64,000 bases of DNA, taken from positions 322,939,933-323,003,932 of the forward strand of contig CM040123.1 of assembly GCA_022559845.1 (NCBI GenBank), in the 5' to 3' direction. Shown here piece by piece: positions 47,230 to 57,821 of this stretch. This DNA is from Amorphophallus konjac. Its lineage: Eukaryota > Streptophyta > Magnoliopsida > Alismatales > Araceae. The notes beneath the pieces were generated by a model. That model searched no databases and was not told where the DNA came from. It was given only the letters and a program-made list of their open reading frames with translations. Numbering within the stretch: position 1 is the first letter of the stretch; each line of letters starts with the position of its first letter. The translations under genes and the position numbers were made by a program.

Positions 47230-50200
47230 ATGGTGCGAGGAGGTCGTACTAGGGGTGGGAGGAGATCTAGCAGTGAGAGGGGCACTACTACCTCCTCGCT
47301 ACCATCTTCTTCAGACACAGGTATATTTGATCAATAAGTTAGCTATATAAATATTTTAATTATTGACAAACTTAAAAGAATTTATTTATAGGTGCAAGTG
47401 TCGGCTCACCACCACTTGTACATACGCCACCACCTCCCGCTACAGGTATGTATATTTTAATTTAAATTCTTGAACATTTGTTCTACTTATGAAAATAAGT
47501 TCTTGCAGGTCTCAGTGGCCTCCCACCTGTTGTGCATACGCCACTCCCACCACCTCCCGCTGCAGGTATGTATATTTTAATTATATGTTCACAATATTTG
47601 TATCACTCCACATGACAATAAATTCTTGCAGGTCTCAGTGGCAAAAAGACTCGAGGATCATGTATGTATATTTTAATTTAAATTCTTCAATATTTGTTCT
47701 ACTTATGACAATAAATTCTTGCAGGTCTCAGTGGCCTCCCACCTGTTGTGCATAGGCCACCCCCACCACCTCCCGCTGCAGGTATGTATATTTTAATTAT
47801 ATGTTCGCATTATATGTATCACTCCACATGACAATAAATTCTTGCAGGTCTCAGTGCCCTCCCACCTGTTGTGCATACGCCACCCCCACCACCTCCCGCT
47901 GCAGGTATGTATATTTTAATTATATGTTCGCAGTATATGTATCACTTCACATGACAATAAATTCTTGCAGGTCTCAGTGCCCTCCCACCTGTTGTACATA
48001 CGCCACCCCCACCACCTCCCGCTGCAGGTATGTATATTTTAATTATATGTTCGCAGTATATGTATCACTCCACATGACAATAAATTCTTGCAGGTCTCAG
48101 TGCCCTCCCACCTGTTGTGCATACGCCACCCCCACCACCTCCCGCTGCAGGTATGTATATTTTAATTATATGTTCGCAGTATATGTATCACTCCACATGA
48201 CAATAAATTCTTGCAGGTCTCAGTGCCCTCCCACCTGTTGTGCATACGCCACCCCCACCACCTCCTGCTGCAGGTATGTATATTTTAATTATATGTTCAC
48301 AGTATATGTATCACTCCACATGACAATAAATTCTTGCAGGTATCAGTGCCCTCCCACCACCGCCCACTTGTACAGGGCCCACCCCCACCAGTCAGCCCCT
48401 TGACGATGTCGGTAGTTGTCACGAGGGAGGCACGACCCATGATAGAGTCGCCCGTGTTGGGTATTCGGGTAAATCTATAAGGTTATATTACATTAATTAG
48501 CCCTCAACTGTCTAATATGAATATTTTGACATTTGTAATTGCAGTATGAAATTTGAACCCCATAGCGCTGTCCATCATTCCACCGAACTCATGTTGGCAC
48601 ATGTGCCCGGGGCAGCTTCCACTTTCAGAGATTTTCCGATGTCCGTCCGCGATTCATTGTACAACATGTTCTTAGTAAGTAATTACGTCATTTAATTCAA
48701 GTATTTCCCAAAGTCAATTTACAACTTTATACTAAGTGTGAAAAGCAATTGATTTACAGCGGTCTTTTCAATTCACATGTGGACATGACGCGGCGAGATG
48801 TCGTCGTGCCTGGGAGTCTACTATGCTCTCAAGTTACAAGAGGAGAATACATGAGGCCCGAGCACACGCTAAAAATTTGAGTGGGGGGAGTGAAGACCGA
48901 CAATTGTGGAAGGTGCATCGCCCTCTATGGATGAGACAGGAGGATTGGGAGATATCTTGTGACCATTTTGCCGACCCCAAGTGGATAGAAAAGTCCGAAA
49001 AAGCTAAAGCAAACAGGACGTCAAAACCAGGTTCAAATTTGCATACGAGTGGGTCCATCTCTTATGCGGCTCATAAAAAAAAATTGGTAAGTAATATACC
49101 AATTTATCTTCTTACAATTTATCCCAATATTTAACTTTTTTTTTACTATGAATTGTATAACAGGCTGTGGAGCTTAATCGACCTCCGTCGTTCCTCGAGG
49201 TGTTCGACAGAATACACAAAAAGAAGGGGACTAATGATTTTGTGAGTGACACAGCTAAGTCAGCAGCGGTAAGTTTATCTACATATGTAACTTGTACCGT
49301 TCATTTAAATTGGCATGTAATTCATATGAAATTGACTAGTTATTTTATTCAATTTGTAGGAAACATATAGCAAAGCAGTGACAGAGAAGTACGGGGAGGG
49401 AGATACGCAGCAGCCGGAGTTCGATCCGGTGGAGTGGGTGGCAACAGCTGGCGTACCGAAGAAAGGCCGACTATATGGTTTTGGGGAGAGCCTAGACGCA
49501 AGCGCGGTGACATCAGCGTGTGCGAGTTCTAGCTATACTTCTTCCAGTGGCAGTGCCTTCACTATACCTTCCGTTGCCCCCAGCGCTTCTGCCAGCGACA
49601 TGATGGACATGGTCCGATCGCAGATTTCTGATATGCAGCGGCAGCAGCAGCATTTCCAGCAAGAGATCTCTAGCCAAGTGTCAGTATTCTTGCAGGCAAT
49701 TAGTGGCCTCCTCTCCCAGAGCGGAATGGTCCCTCAGAAATCAACCACCACCACACCACAGCCCGCACAGGTGAGTGTTTACTATGTTTTTATTTTGATG
49801 GAATTACTCAATTATGTTCATTATCAATTTTAAAACTCATTTACTTCAGAAGAATTGAGAAAATCCGGGGGCCGGGGGTCTAAAACTGAAAATACCGGCC
49901 GGACGGCCGTGCCGATCATTCCAACACTACCGGGGAGATGAAAGTGACTTGTCAGAACTGACGGAATCCAAATCGGATGTCCGGTTTGAGCTCGGCGCTC
50001 AAAGTTCAGTTTTAAAATACACTTAGTTTAAATGAACTACCAGGTCGGGTCCGGGGGTCTAAAATTAGAAATACCGGTCGGACGGCCGTGCCAATCATTC
50101 CAACACGACCGGGGAGATGAAAGTGACTTGTCAGAACTGACGGAATCCAAATCGGATGTCCGGTTTGAGCTCGGCGCTCAAAGTTAAGTTTTAAAATACA

Positions 50201-53200
50201 CTTAGTTTAAATGAACTACCAGGTCGGGTCCGGGGGTCTAAAATTGGAAATACCGGTCGGACGATCGTGCCGATCATTCCAACGCGACCGGAGAGATGAA
50301 AGTGACTTTTCAGAACTGACGGAATCCAAATCGGATGCCCGATTTGAGCTCGGCGCTCAAAGTTCAGTTTTAAAATACACTTAGTTTAAATGAACTACCA
50401 GGTCGGGTCCGAGGGTCTAAAATTGGAAATACCGGTCGGACGGCCATGCCGATCATTCCAACACTACCGGGGAGATGAAAGTGACTTGTCAGAACTGACG
50501 GAATCTAAATCGGATGTCCGGTTTGAGCTCGGCGCTCAAAGTTCAGTTTTAAAATACACTTAGTTCAAATGAACTACCAGGTCGGGTCCGGGGGTCTAAA
50601 ATTGGAAATACCGATCAGACGGCCGTGCCGATCATTCCAACACGACCGGGGAGATGAAAGTGACTTGTCAGAACTGACGGAATCCAAATCGGATGCCCGG
50701 TTTGAGCTCGGCGCTCAAAGTTCAGTTTTAAAATACACTTAGTTTAAATGAACTACCAGGTCGGGTCCGGGGGTCTAAAATTAGAAATACCGGTCGGACG
50801 GCCGTGCCAATCATTCTAACACTACCGGGGAGATGAAAGTGACTTGTCAGAACTGACGGAATCCAAATCGGATGCCCGGTTTGAGCTCGGCGCTCAAAGT
50901 TCAGTTTTAAAATACACTTAGTTTAAATGAACTACCAGGTCGGGTCCGGGGGTCTAAAATTGGAAATACCGGTCAGACGGCCGTGCCGATCATTCCAACA
51001 CTACCGGGGAGATGAAAGTGACTTGTCAGAACTGACGGAATCTAAATCGGATGTCCGGTTTGAGCTCGACGCTCAAAGTTCAGTTTTAAAATACACTTAG
51101 TTTAAATGAACTACCAGGTCGGGTCTGGGGGTCTAAAATTGGAAATACTGGTCGGACAGCCGTGCCGATCATTCCAACGCGACCGGGGAGATGAAAGTGA
51201 CTTGTCAGAACTGACGGAATCCAAATCGGATGCCCGGTTTGAGCTCGGCGCTCAAAGTTCAGTTTTAAAATACACTTAGTTTAAATGAACTACCAGGTCG
51301 GGTCCGGGGGTCTAAAATTGAAAATACCGGTCGGACGGCCGTGCCGATCATTCCAACACTACCGGGGAGATGAAAGTGACTTGTCAGAACTGACGGAATC
51401 CAAATCGGATGTCCGGTTTGAGCTCGGCGCTCAAAGTTCAGTTTTAAAATACACTTAGTTTAAATGAACTATCAGGTCGGGTCCGGGGGTCTAAAATTGG
51501 AAATACCGGTCGGACGGCCATGCCGATCATTCCAACGTGACCGGGGAGATGAAAGTGACTTGTCAGAACGGACGGAATCCAAATCGGATGCCTGGTTTGA
51601 GCTCGGCGCTCAAAGTTCAGTTTTAAAATACACTTAGTTTAAATGAACTACCAGGTCGGGTCCGGGGGTCTAAAATCGGAAATACTGGTCGGACGGCCGT
51701 GCCGATCATTCCAACACGACCGGGGAGATGAAAGTGACTTGTCAGAACTGACGGAATCCAAATCGGATGTCCGGTTTGAGCTCGGCGCTCAAAGTTCAGT
51801 TTTAAAATACACTTAGTTTAAATGAACTATCAGGTCGGGTCCGGGGGTCTAAAATTGGAAATACTGGTCGGACGGCCATGCCGATCATTCCAACGCGACC
51901 GGGGAGATGAAAGTGACTTGTCAGAACTGGCGGAATCCAAATCGGATGTCCGGTTTGAGCTCGGCGCTCAAAGTTCAGTTTTAAAATACACTTAGTTTAA
52001 ATGAACTGCCAGGTCGGGTCCGGGGGTCTAAAATTGGAAATACCGGTCGGATGGCCATGCCGATCATTCCAACACGACCGAGGAGATGAAAGTGACTTGT
52101 CAGAACTGACGGAATCCAAATCGGATGTCCGGTTTGAGCTCGGCGCTCAAAGTTCAGTTTTAAAATACACTTAGTTTAAATGAACTATCAGGTCAGGTCC
52201 GGGGGTCAAAAACTTGAAATACAAGTCGGACGGCCGTGCCGATCATTCCAACGCGGCCGGGGAGATGAAAGTGACTTGTCAGAACTGACGGAATCCAAAT
52301 CGGATGCCCGGTTTGAGCTCGGCGCTCAAAGTTCAGTTTTAAAATACACTTAGTTTAAATGAACTACCAGGTCGGGTCCGGGGGTCTAAAATTGGAAATA
52401 CCGGTCGGACGGCCGTGCCGATCATCCAACACGACCGGGGAGATGAAAGTGACTTGTCAGAACTGACGGAATCCAAATCGGATGTCCGGTTTGAGCTCGG
52501 CGCTCAAAGTTCAGTTTTAAAATACACTTAGTTTAAATGAACTATCAGGTCGGGTCCGGGGGTCTAAAATTGGAAATACCGGTCGGACGGCCGTGCCGAT
52601 CATTCCAACGCGACCGGGGAGATGAAAGTGACTTGTCAGAACTGACGGAATCCAAATCGGATGCCCGGTTTGAGCTCGGCGCTCAAAGTTCAGTTTTAAA
52701 ATACACTTAGTTTAAATGAACTACCAGGTCGGGTCCGGGGGTCTAAAATTGGAAATACCGGTCGGACGGCCATGCCGATCATTCCAACACGACCGGGGAG
52801 ATGAAAGTGACTTGTCAGAACTGACGGAATCCAAATCGGATGCCCGGTTTGAGCTCGGCGCTCAAAGTTCAGTTTTAAAATACACTTAGTTTAAATGAAC
52901 TACCAGGTCGGGTCCGGGGGTCAAAAGTTGGAAATACCGGTCGGACGGCCGTGCCGATCATTCCAACACTACCGGGGAGATGAAAGTGACTTGTCAGAAC
53001 TGACGGAATCCAAATCGGATGTCCGGTTTGAGCTCGGCGCTCAAAGTTCAGTTTTAAAATACACTTAGTTTAAATGAACTATCAGGTCGGGTCCGGGGGT
53101 CTAAAATTGGAGATACCTGATCGGACGGCCATGCCGATCATTCCAACGCGACCGGGGAGATGAAAGTGACTTGTCAGAACTGACGGAATCCAAATCGGAT

Positions 53201-54226
53201 GCCCGGTTTGAGCTCGGCGCTCAAAGTTCAGTTTTAAAATACACTTAGTTTAAATGAACTACCAGGTCGGGTCCGGGGGTCTAAAATTAGAAATACCAGT
53301 CGGACGGCCGTGCCGATCATTCCAACACGACCGGGGAGATGAAAGTTACTTGTCAGAACTGACGGAATCCAAATCGGATGTCCGGTTTGAGCTCGGCACT
53401 CAAAGTTCAGTTTTAAAATACACTTAGTTTAAATGAACTATCAGGTCGGGTCTGGGGGTCTAAAATTGGAAATACTGGTCGGACGGCCGTGCCAATCATT
53501 CCAACGCGACCGGGGAGATGAAAGTGACTTGTCAGAACTGGCGGAATCCAAATCGGATGTCCGGTTTGAGCTCGGCGCTCAAAGTTCAATTTTAAAATAC
53601 ACTTAGTTTAAATGAACTGCCAGGTCGGGTCCGGGGGTCTAAAATTGGAAATACCGGTCGGACAGCCGTGCCGATCATTCCAACACGACCGGGGAGATGA
53701 AAGTGACTTGTCAGAACTGACGGAATCCAAATCGGATGTCCGGTTTGAGCTCGGCACTCAAAGTTCAGTTTTAAAATACACTTAGTTTAAATGAACTATC
53801 AGGTCAGGTCCGGGGGTCAAAAACTTGAAATACAAGTCGGACGGCCGTGCCGATCATTCCAACGCGACCGGGGAGATGAAAGTGACTTGTCAGAACTGAC
53901 GGAATCCAAATTGGATGCCCGGTTTGAGCTCGGCGCTCAAAGTTCAGTTTTAAAATACACTTAGTTTAAATGAACTACCAGGTCGGGTCCGGGGGTCTAA
54001 ATATTGTTTCAAGCTAGTAGTTGATCTATAAAATCTGCAGTTATCAATTTGATATGTTTGATTTATATTTATGCTCATTTCTTCGCACTAATTTTTTTAT
54101 CTATAAATGAATGTTATTATTTTTTTAATGTAGGGGGATCCTTCTACGGGCAGCGGCAGAGGAGATGAGCAGGGCAGTGACGATATGGATGATGAGGATA
54201 TTGACGATGTACCAGATATTTCTTGA
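47230..54226 (+). CDS. CACTA second protein, Transposase_24 (Ptta/En/Spm) type, 15 exons, 567 aa
   Basis: Exons: 47230-47320, 47392-47445, 47509-47565, 47632-47661, 47725-47781, 47848-47904, 47971-48027, 48094-48150, 48217-48273, 48340-48460, 48545-48674, 48760-49086, 49164-49268, 49360-49770, 54134-54226. All introns are GT-AG and the sum is 568 codons without a break. The N-terminus is Arg/Ser-rich (GGRTRGGRRSSSERG). Exons 2-10 encode proline-rich repeats LPPVVHTPPPPPPAA. Exons 11-14 hold the Transposase_24 domain (LWKVHRPLWMRQEDWEISCD, KAKANRTSKPGSNLHTSGSI, then HKKKG and a Gln-rich helix). The last exon is acidic (DDMDDEDIDDVPDIS). TNPA-like proteins bind the subterminal motifs. The final intron (49771-54133) is mostly a 179-bp satellite. 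Joints are by eye; transcripts are needed to confirm them. Confidence 0.8.
47392..48339 (+). repeat. Tandemly duplicated exon-intron cassette, 123-bp unit
   Basis: Exon starts at 47509, 47632, 47725, 47848, 47971, 48094, 48217 and 48340 are spaced 123 bp apart, except for one 93-bp unit. A typical unit is a 57-nt exon (19 codons, phase 1 at both ends) plus a 66-nt intron (GTATGTATATTTTAATT...TTCTTGCAG). The 47632 copy has an exon cut to 30 nt, still a multiple of three. The first copy (47392) is a diverged 54-nt version. Confidence 0.93.
49862..54000. repeat. 179-bp satellite array, about 23 copies, inside an intron
   Basis: Head-to-tail units of 179 bp, landmark CAGGTCGGGTCCGGGGGTCT at 50041, 50220, 50399 and on to 53979. 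The distance 50041-53979 is exactly 22 x 179. Units are roughly 93-98% alike by eye. The array lies wholly within intron 49771-54133 of the Transposase_24 gene. Shared variants show that units 9-14 (from 51294) and 18-23 (from 52905) are duplicates of each other. Confidence 0.96.
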
Positions 54227-54489
54227 TGTTTAATGATATTTGTTTTATGTTATTCAGACGGATCAGCAGGGTTAATGTGTTTTTTTTGTATTTATTTGAT
54301 CAGCATGGTGGAATTTTTTTATTGGTGGTGTTTATTTATTTGAACATCTATGTTGATGTTGAGTTTTTTTCGGTGGTGTTTATTTATTTGGGTACGTTGA
54401 TGTTGAGTTTTTTTGTGTGGTTATCAGTAGGTTCCCAATAATTTTTTTTAACAGGTTTATTAGATAAATAAACGTAATATTTAAAAAAT
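54227..54489. other. 3' flank of the Transposase_24 gene
   Basis: T-rich sequence with two repeats of GGTGGTGTTTATTTATTTG (about 54322 and 54374). No gene. Confidence 0.6.
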
Positions 54490-55042
54490 ATATATTTTTG
54501 ATTTCAGACGGATTTTCACTCCGTCGCTATTTCCGTTTGGAATAGCGACGGTAATTTCAGACGGAAATTAATATCCGTCGTGATTTCCGTTTCAAACACT
54601 GACGGATTTAGGACGAATTTGCATATGGAACCGTCGTCGGTAGTTACGACAAAAAAGTGATCCGTCGTAATATCCGGCAGATATAGCGACGGATTTCAGA
54701 CAAGAGTTCAGACGGATTACTGACGGTATTTACAATGGATTATAAATCCGTCTTAAAAACCGTATGAAATACAGACGGATAATTTCAGACGGAAAGTTAC
54801 ATACGGAAATTTTATCGTATGAAATTTGGACGGAATTTGTGACCGAAATTTATTATGTCTTAATTTCAGACGGAATTTCAGACAGACAAATTAACTGTCA
54901 CAAATTTGTGACTAAGAATTTCAGACGGTCGATTCCCGTCTTAAATCCGTCGGAATTCCGTTACAAATATGGTTTGCGACGGATTTTCAGACGGATTTGA
55001 GACGGATAACGTCCATCTGAAATCCCGCTTTTTCTGGTAGTG
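54490..55042. repeat. Right subterminal and terminal repeats of the CACTA element
   Basis: Over 550 bp of CAGACGGA, CGACGGA and TCCGTC motifs in both orientations, ending GGTAGTG at 55036-55042. Confidence 0.9.
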
Positions 55043-55045
55043 CTA
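55043..55045. repeat. Target site duplication CTA, right
   Basis: Matches 40626-40628. Confidence 0.9.
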
Positions 55046-55444
55046 GTTGCATAGTGAGTGTGGAGTCAAACCTAGATCCACCTGGAATTTGAGTTCCTTC
55101 CCCTTTAGGAATCCCACCCCTTGAGGGAATTGAAACTAATTCATCAAAATATTAAAAGGATAACTCCCCCCTGAAAATTATTGCAACATCATAACTCGTT
55201 TGTCTTGGTGAGACCTACTTTGTTTGTTTTTTTCTTTTTGTGTGTTTTGCTTGTTTTGATTAGAGTTTGGATTGCATTTGTGTGTTCGTGTTTGGCAAGG
55301 TCTAGGTCAGTTCATGTGGGGTTGTTTCAAGGGTTTAGGTTCATCTCCCAAAGGTTCATCCAACATGGAATCCTACTATAACCCCCTCTACAATCCTAAT
55401 CCTTCCACATACGCCACCACCTTCTCCCATGAAGAAACCCTTCC
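55046..55444 (+). other. Continuation of the interrupted element, with the start of a gag-like ORF
   Basis: T-rich leader, then an ATG at 55365 opening MESYYNPLYNPNPSTYATTF and a few more codons before the copia LTR begins at 55445. The Tyr/Asn/Pro-rich start recalls N-termini of some plant gypsy gag proteins. This is too short to name. Confidence 0.4.
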
Positions 55445-55754
55445 TGTTGGGTATAGTTTTGTTTTGATGATGTCAGACCAACATGAAGTCATTTGGTTCT
55501 AAGTCCAAAAATATTTAAATACAATTCTACATATTTTGCTCTACATGACTCTGCAAATTCTACAATATTTTTCAGACTGTAATTGCTAAAATAATGAAGT
55601 TTCAGGTTGTTTGCTTGATGAGGATATGATGCCAGACCTTGAATGAATGTGAAAAATGACAAAGAAGAAGGATTCATGAAGGCAAAGTCGACTTCAATAG
55701 CCCTTTGAGTAGACTTGAGCTCAACCGGAGTCACCAGAGACAAGTCCTGAGCTA

Positions 55755-56630
55755 AGGGTGACAAATGGCTTCTAGCAGTGACAAAAGAGTTCATAGTGGT
55801 GACAAATGGCTTCCAGCAGTAGCAAATGAGTCACAACAGTGACAAATGGGTAAGGTGACGACTCAAGCCTAACGCAATAGCACCTAAGGCGACGGCTGCC
55901 ATGACTAAGGGTGAAAAATAGGCATGCAATGTAGACAAATGGCCAATAAGGGTAACAAATATCGCTGTAAGGCTGAAAATGGGTGTTAAGGCTAAAGGCT
56001 TGGAGCTAAACAAGCATAGTCAACTCCAGTCAACATAGTCAATGTAGTCAAAGCATACAAATTAATGTTGACTTTAGTCAAAGTCAACTCAAGTCAACAT
56101 GACTCCAACCAAGCTCAAGTTCAAGTTGACTCAAGTCAAGAGGACTCAGTCAAAGTCAATTCAGTCAAGTCAAGACTCCAGTCGAAGCCAATACTAGTCA
56201 AGTTCGCCAGCCAGTGTAAATAAAGGTGAACAAGCCTATGGCGATGGAATAAGGTGACAAATGGATAGCTAAGGCTGACAAATAGGCCATAAGGGTGAAA
56301 AATAGTCTCGCAAGGGTGTAAAATGGACAGCCAGGCTGAAAGCCTTCAAATGCGAAGAAGGAGAGTCGACTCAAGATGCATTTAGAGTCGACTCCATAAG
56401 CTTGCCAGATAAAGAACATAAGGGTGAAGAATGAGGGAGTAACGGTGACAAATGAGCACATAAGGGCGATAAATCAGCCTTTAACGGTGACAAATAACTA
56501 AAGGCGACGGCCAGGCAAAATAGGAAAAGAACAACATCGACGACTATTGAACCTAAGGGTGACAAATATGTCTATTTGGCTGACAACTATGCGATAAGGG
56601 TATAAAATGAGTTGGCAAGGGTGAAAAATG
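55755..56630 (+). repeat. Dispersed AAGGGTGACAAATGG-type motifs in the copia LTR
   Basis: Roughly twenty imperfect copies of (A)AGGGTGA(C/A)AAATGG or GTGACAAATG at 55755-55990 and 56225-56630, on both sides of the W-box cluster. Confidence 0.75.
56018..56202 (+). promoter_or_regulatory. Cluster of 15 W-box motifs (TTGACT/AGTCAA) in the copia LTR
   Basis: In 185 bp I count 13 AGTCAA and 2 TTGACT, each matching the WRKY-factor site TTGACY. They lie upstream of the TATA-like site at about 56816. Binding is inferred from the motif only. Confidence 0.65.
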
Positions 56631-57796
56631 GCCTGGCTCGTGAGACACTCAAGCAGATCACGTGAGTTCGATAGCCAATGGTTGGCACGTGATCCTAGGA
56701 TGGCTGGCGCACTTCCAGAGGATTCCTAGGAGAGAATATTCTTCATTGCCAAGTGAACCAATGGAAGATTAGCATATAAAATTAGGTTATCAAGAAGAAA
56801 TCTGGAGGCCCTGTTCTATATAATGGAACCATCTTCCTTCAAGATCGAGCGGCTACTGCCTTCGAAGAGAAAGAGAGCCCATCTGAGAAGAAGGAAAAAC
56901 CCATTGCGTGAGCAAGAGAAAAGGCGAGAGAGAGAAGAAAGAAAGAGAGTGACTTCAACCCAGTTCGAGAGAAGGCGATTCTCATTTCAGAGAAAGCTCT
57001 TGAATTAAATTTAGAGCTACATTTATTTTTTTTCTTTGACTGTAATTTGCCTTACGTTCTTTGCTTTTCGTTTGTCTTTTGATACAGTTTGTTTTGCAGT
57101 TCTCTAGTGGTGCATTGTTGCACTGATCAGAGGTGTGATCGGCTTTTAACTGGTCACGGTCTGGTTTGTATACCAGCTTGCGAGGTGGGCTCCTCATGTG
57201 CTACCTTAGTACAGTGTTATTGATTCTATTGAGGTAGAATCAGGGGTGTGTTCATCAGGATTGGTGAGCACGGGTCCCTCTGTGTCTTCAGAGGAAGGGA
57301 GGAGGTTGTTCCTCTGGTGGGAAGTTGTGTGATCTGCTCCTGTAGTGGATTCATCCGTGGTTAGCCTTGTGCTAGTGAAGCCTCATCCTGATTAGGTGAG
57401 GGGTGGACGTAGATTGCTGAAAGTAATCGAACCACCTAAAAATTCCAGTGCCTTGTCGTTTGATTTCCATATCTTCTATCCCCATTCTCAAGCAGACTCG
57501 GTATATCAAAGGGTGTAGCTAGAACGATATGTCAAGCTTATCTGGATAGCTTCATTTTGCATGATGAAGTCTTTGGGAAGGTCCTCTGCCTAGTACCAGT
57601 CTTGTGTGCATTTCTGAATCTCCGTTTCCGTATCTTGCATTTAAAGTGTTTGTGAATACTTTTGTATAATGGATTAAACTCAAATTGCTATTCCTTCATC
57701 CAGTTCACTGAGTATTAGTTTAAATTTCTTAAATTGGTTTACTAGAGGGGTGATCTATTCACCCCCCTCTAGATCTGCATTGCCATTATCATCAGT

Positions 57797-57808
57797 TGGT
57801 ATCAGAGC
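57797..57808 (+). promoter_or_regulatory. Primer binding site (initiator tRNA-Met) of the copia element
   Basis: TGGTATCAGAGC complements the 3' end of plant initiator tRNA-Met, the usual Ty1/copia primer, two bases after the LTR. Confidence 0.93.
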
Positions 57809-57821
57809 AAGGTTTCCCACA

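Larger units (their letters stand above)
40629..55042 (+). mobile_element. Complete CACTA (En/Spm-type) DNA transposon, 14.4 kb
   Basis: The left end is CACTACCAAAAAAAATGGGA. The reverse complement of the right end is CACTACCAGAAAAAGCGGGA. Both continue into ATTTCAGA(C/T)GG. A 3-bp CTA duplication flanks the element, as the superfamily requires. Subterminal regions are packed with CAGACGGA/TCCGTCTG motifs. Two forward genes lie inside: a TNP2-type transposase gene with several breaks (43032-47107) and an apparently intact Transposase_24-type gene (47230-54226). Three kinds of tandem repeat sit in their introns. It inserted into a probable LTR element, whose sequence resumes at 55043. Confidence 0.95.
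55445..57794 (+). repeat. 5' LTR of the copia element (about 2.35 kb)
   Basis: The end is firm: ...TTATCATCA at 57794, followed by the primer site. The start TGTTGGGTATAG at 55445 is inferred from the common copia terminus and from the break in the ORF before it; no second LTR is in the window to check. TATA-like CTATATAATGG at about 56816. The U3 part is full of short repeats. Confidence 0.65.

Noticed and set aside
47801..48403. A 200-aa open frame with 41-aa repeats (INSCRSQCPPTCCAYATPTT)
   Set aside because: It reads straight through introns in a frame other than that of the conserved exons. It stays open only because the 123-bp unit is a multiple of three.
49862..54000. CRISPR-like regular repeats
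   Set aside because: Units are contiguous 179-bp satellite monomers without unique spacers, in a plant transposon.
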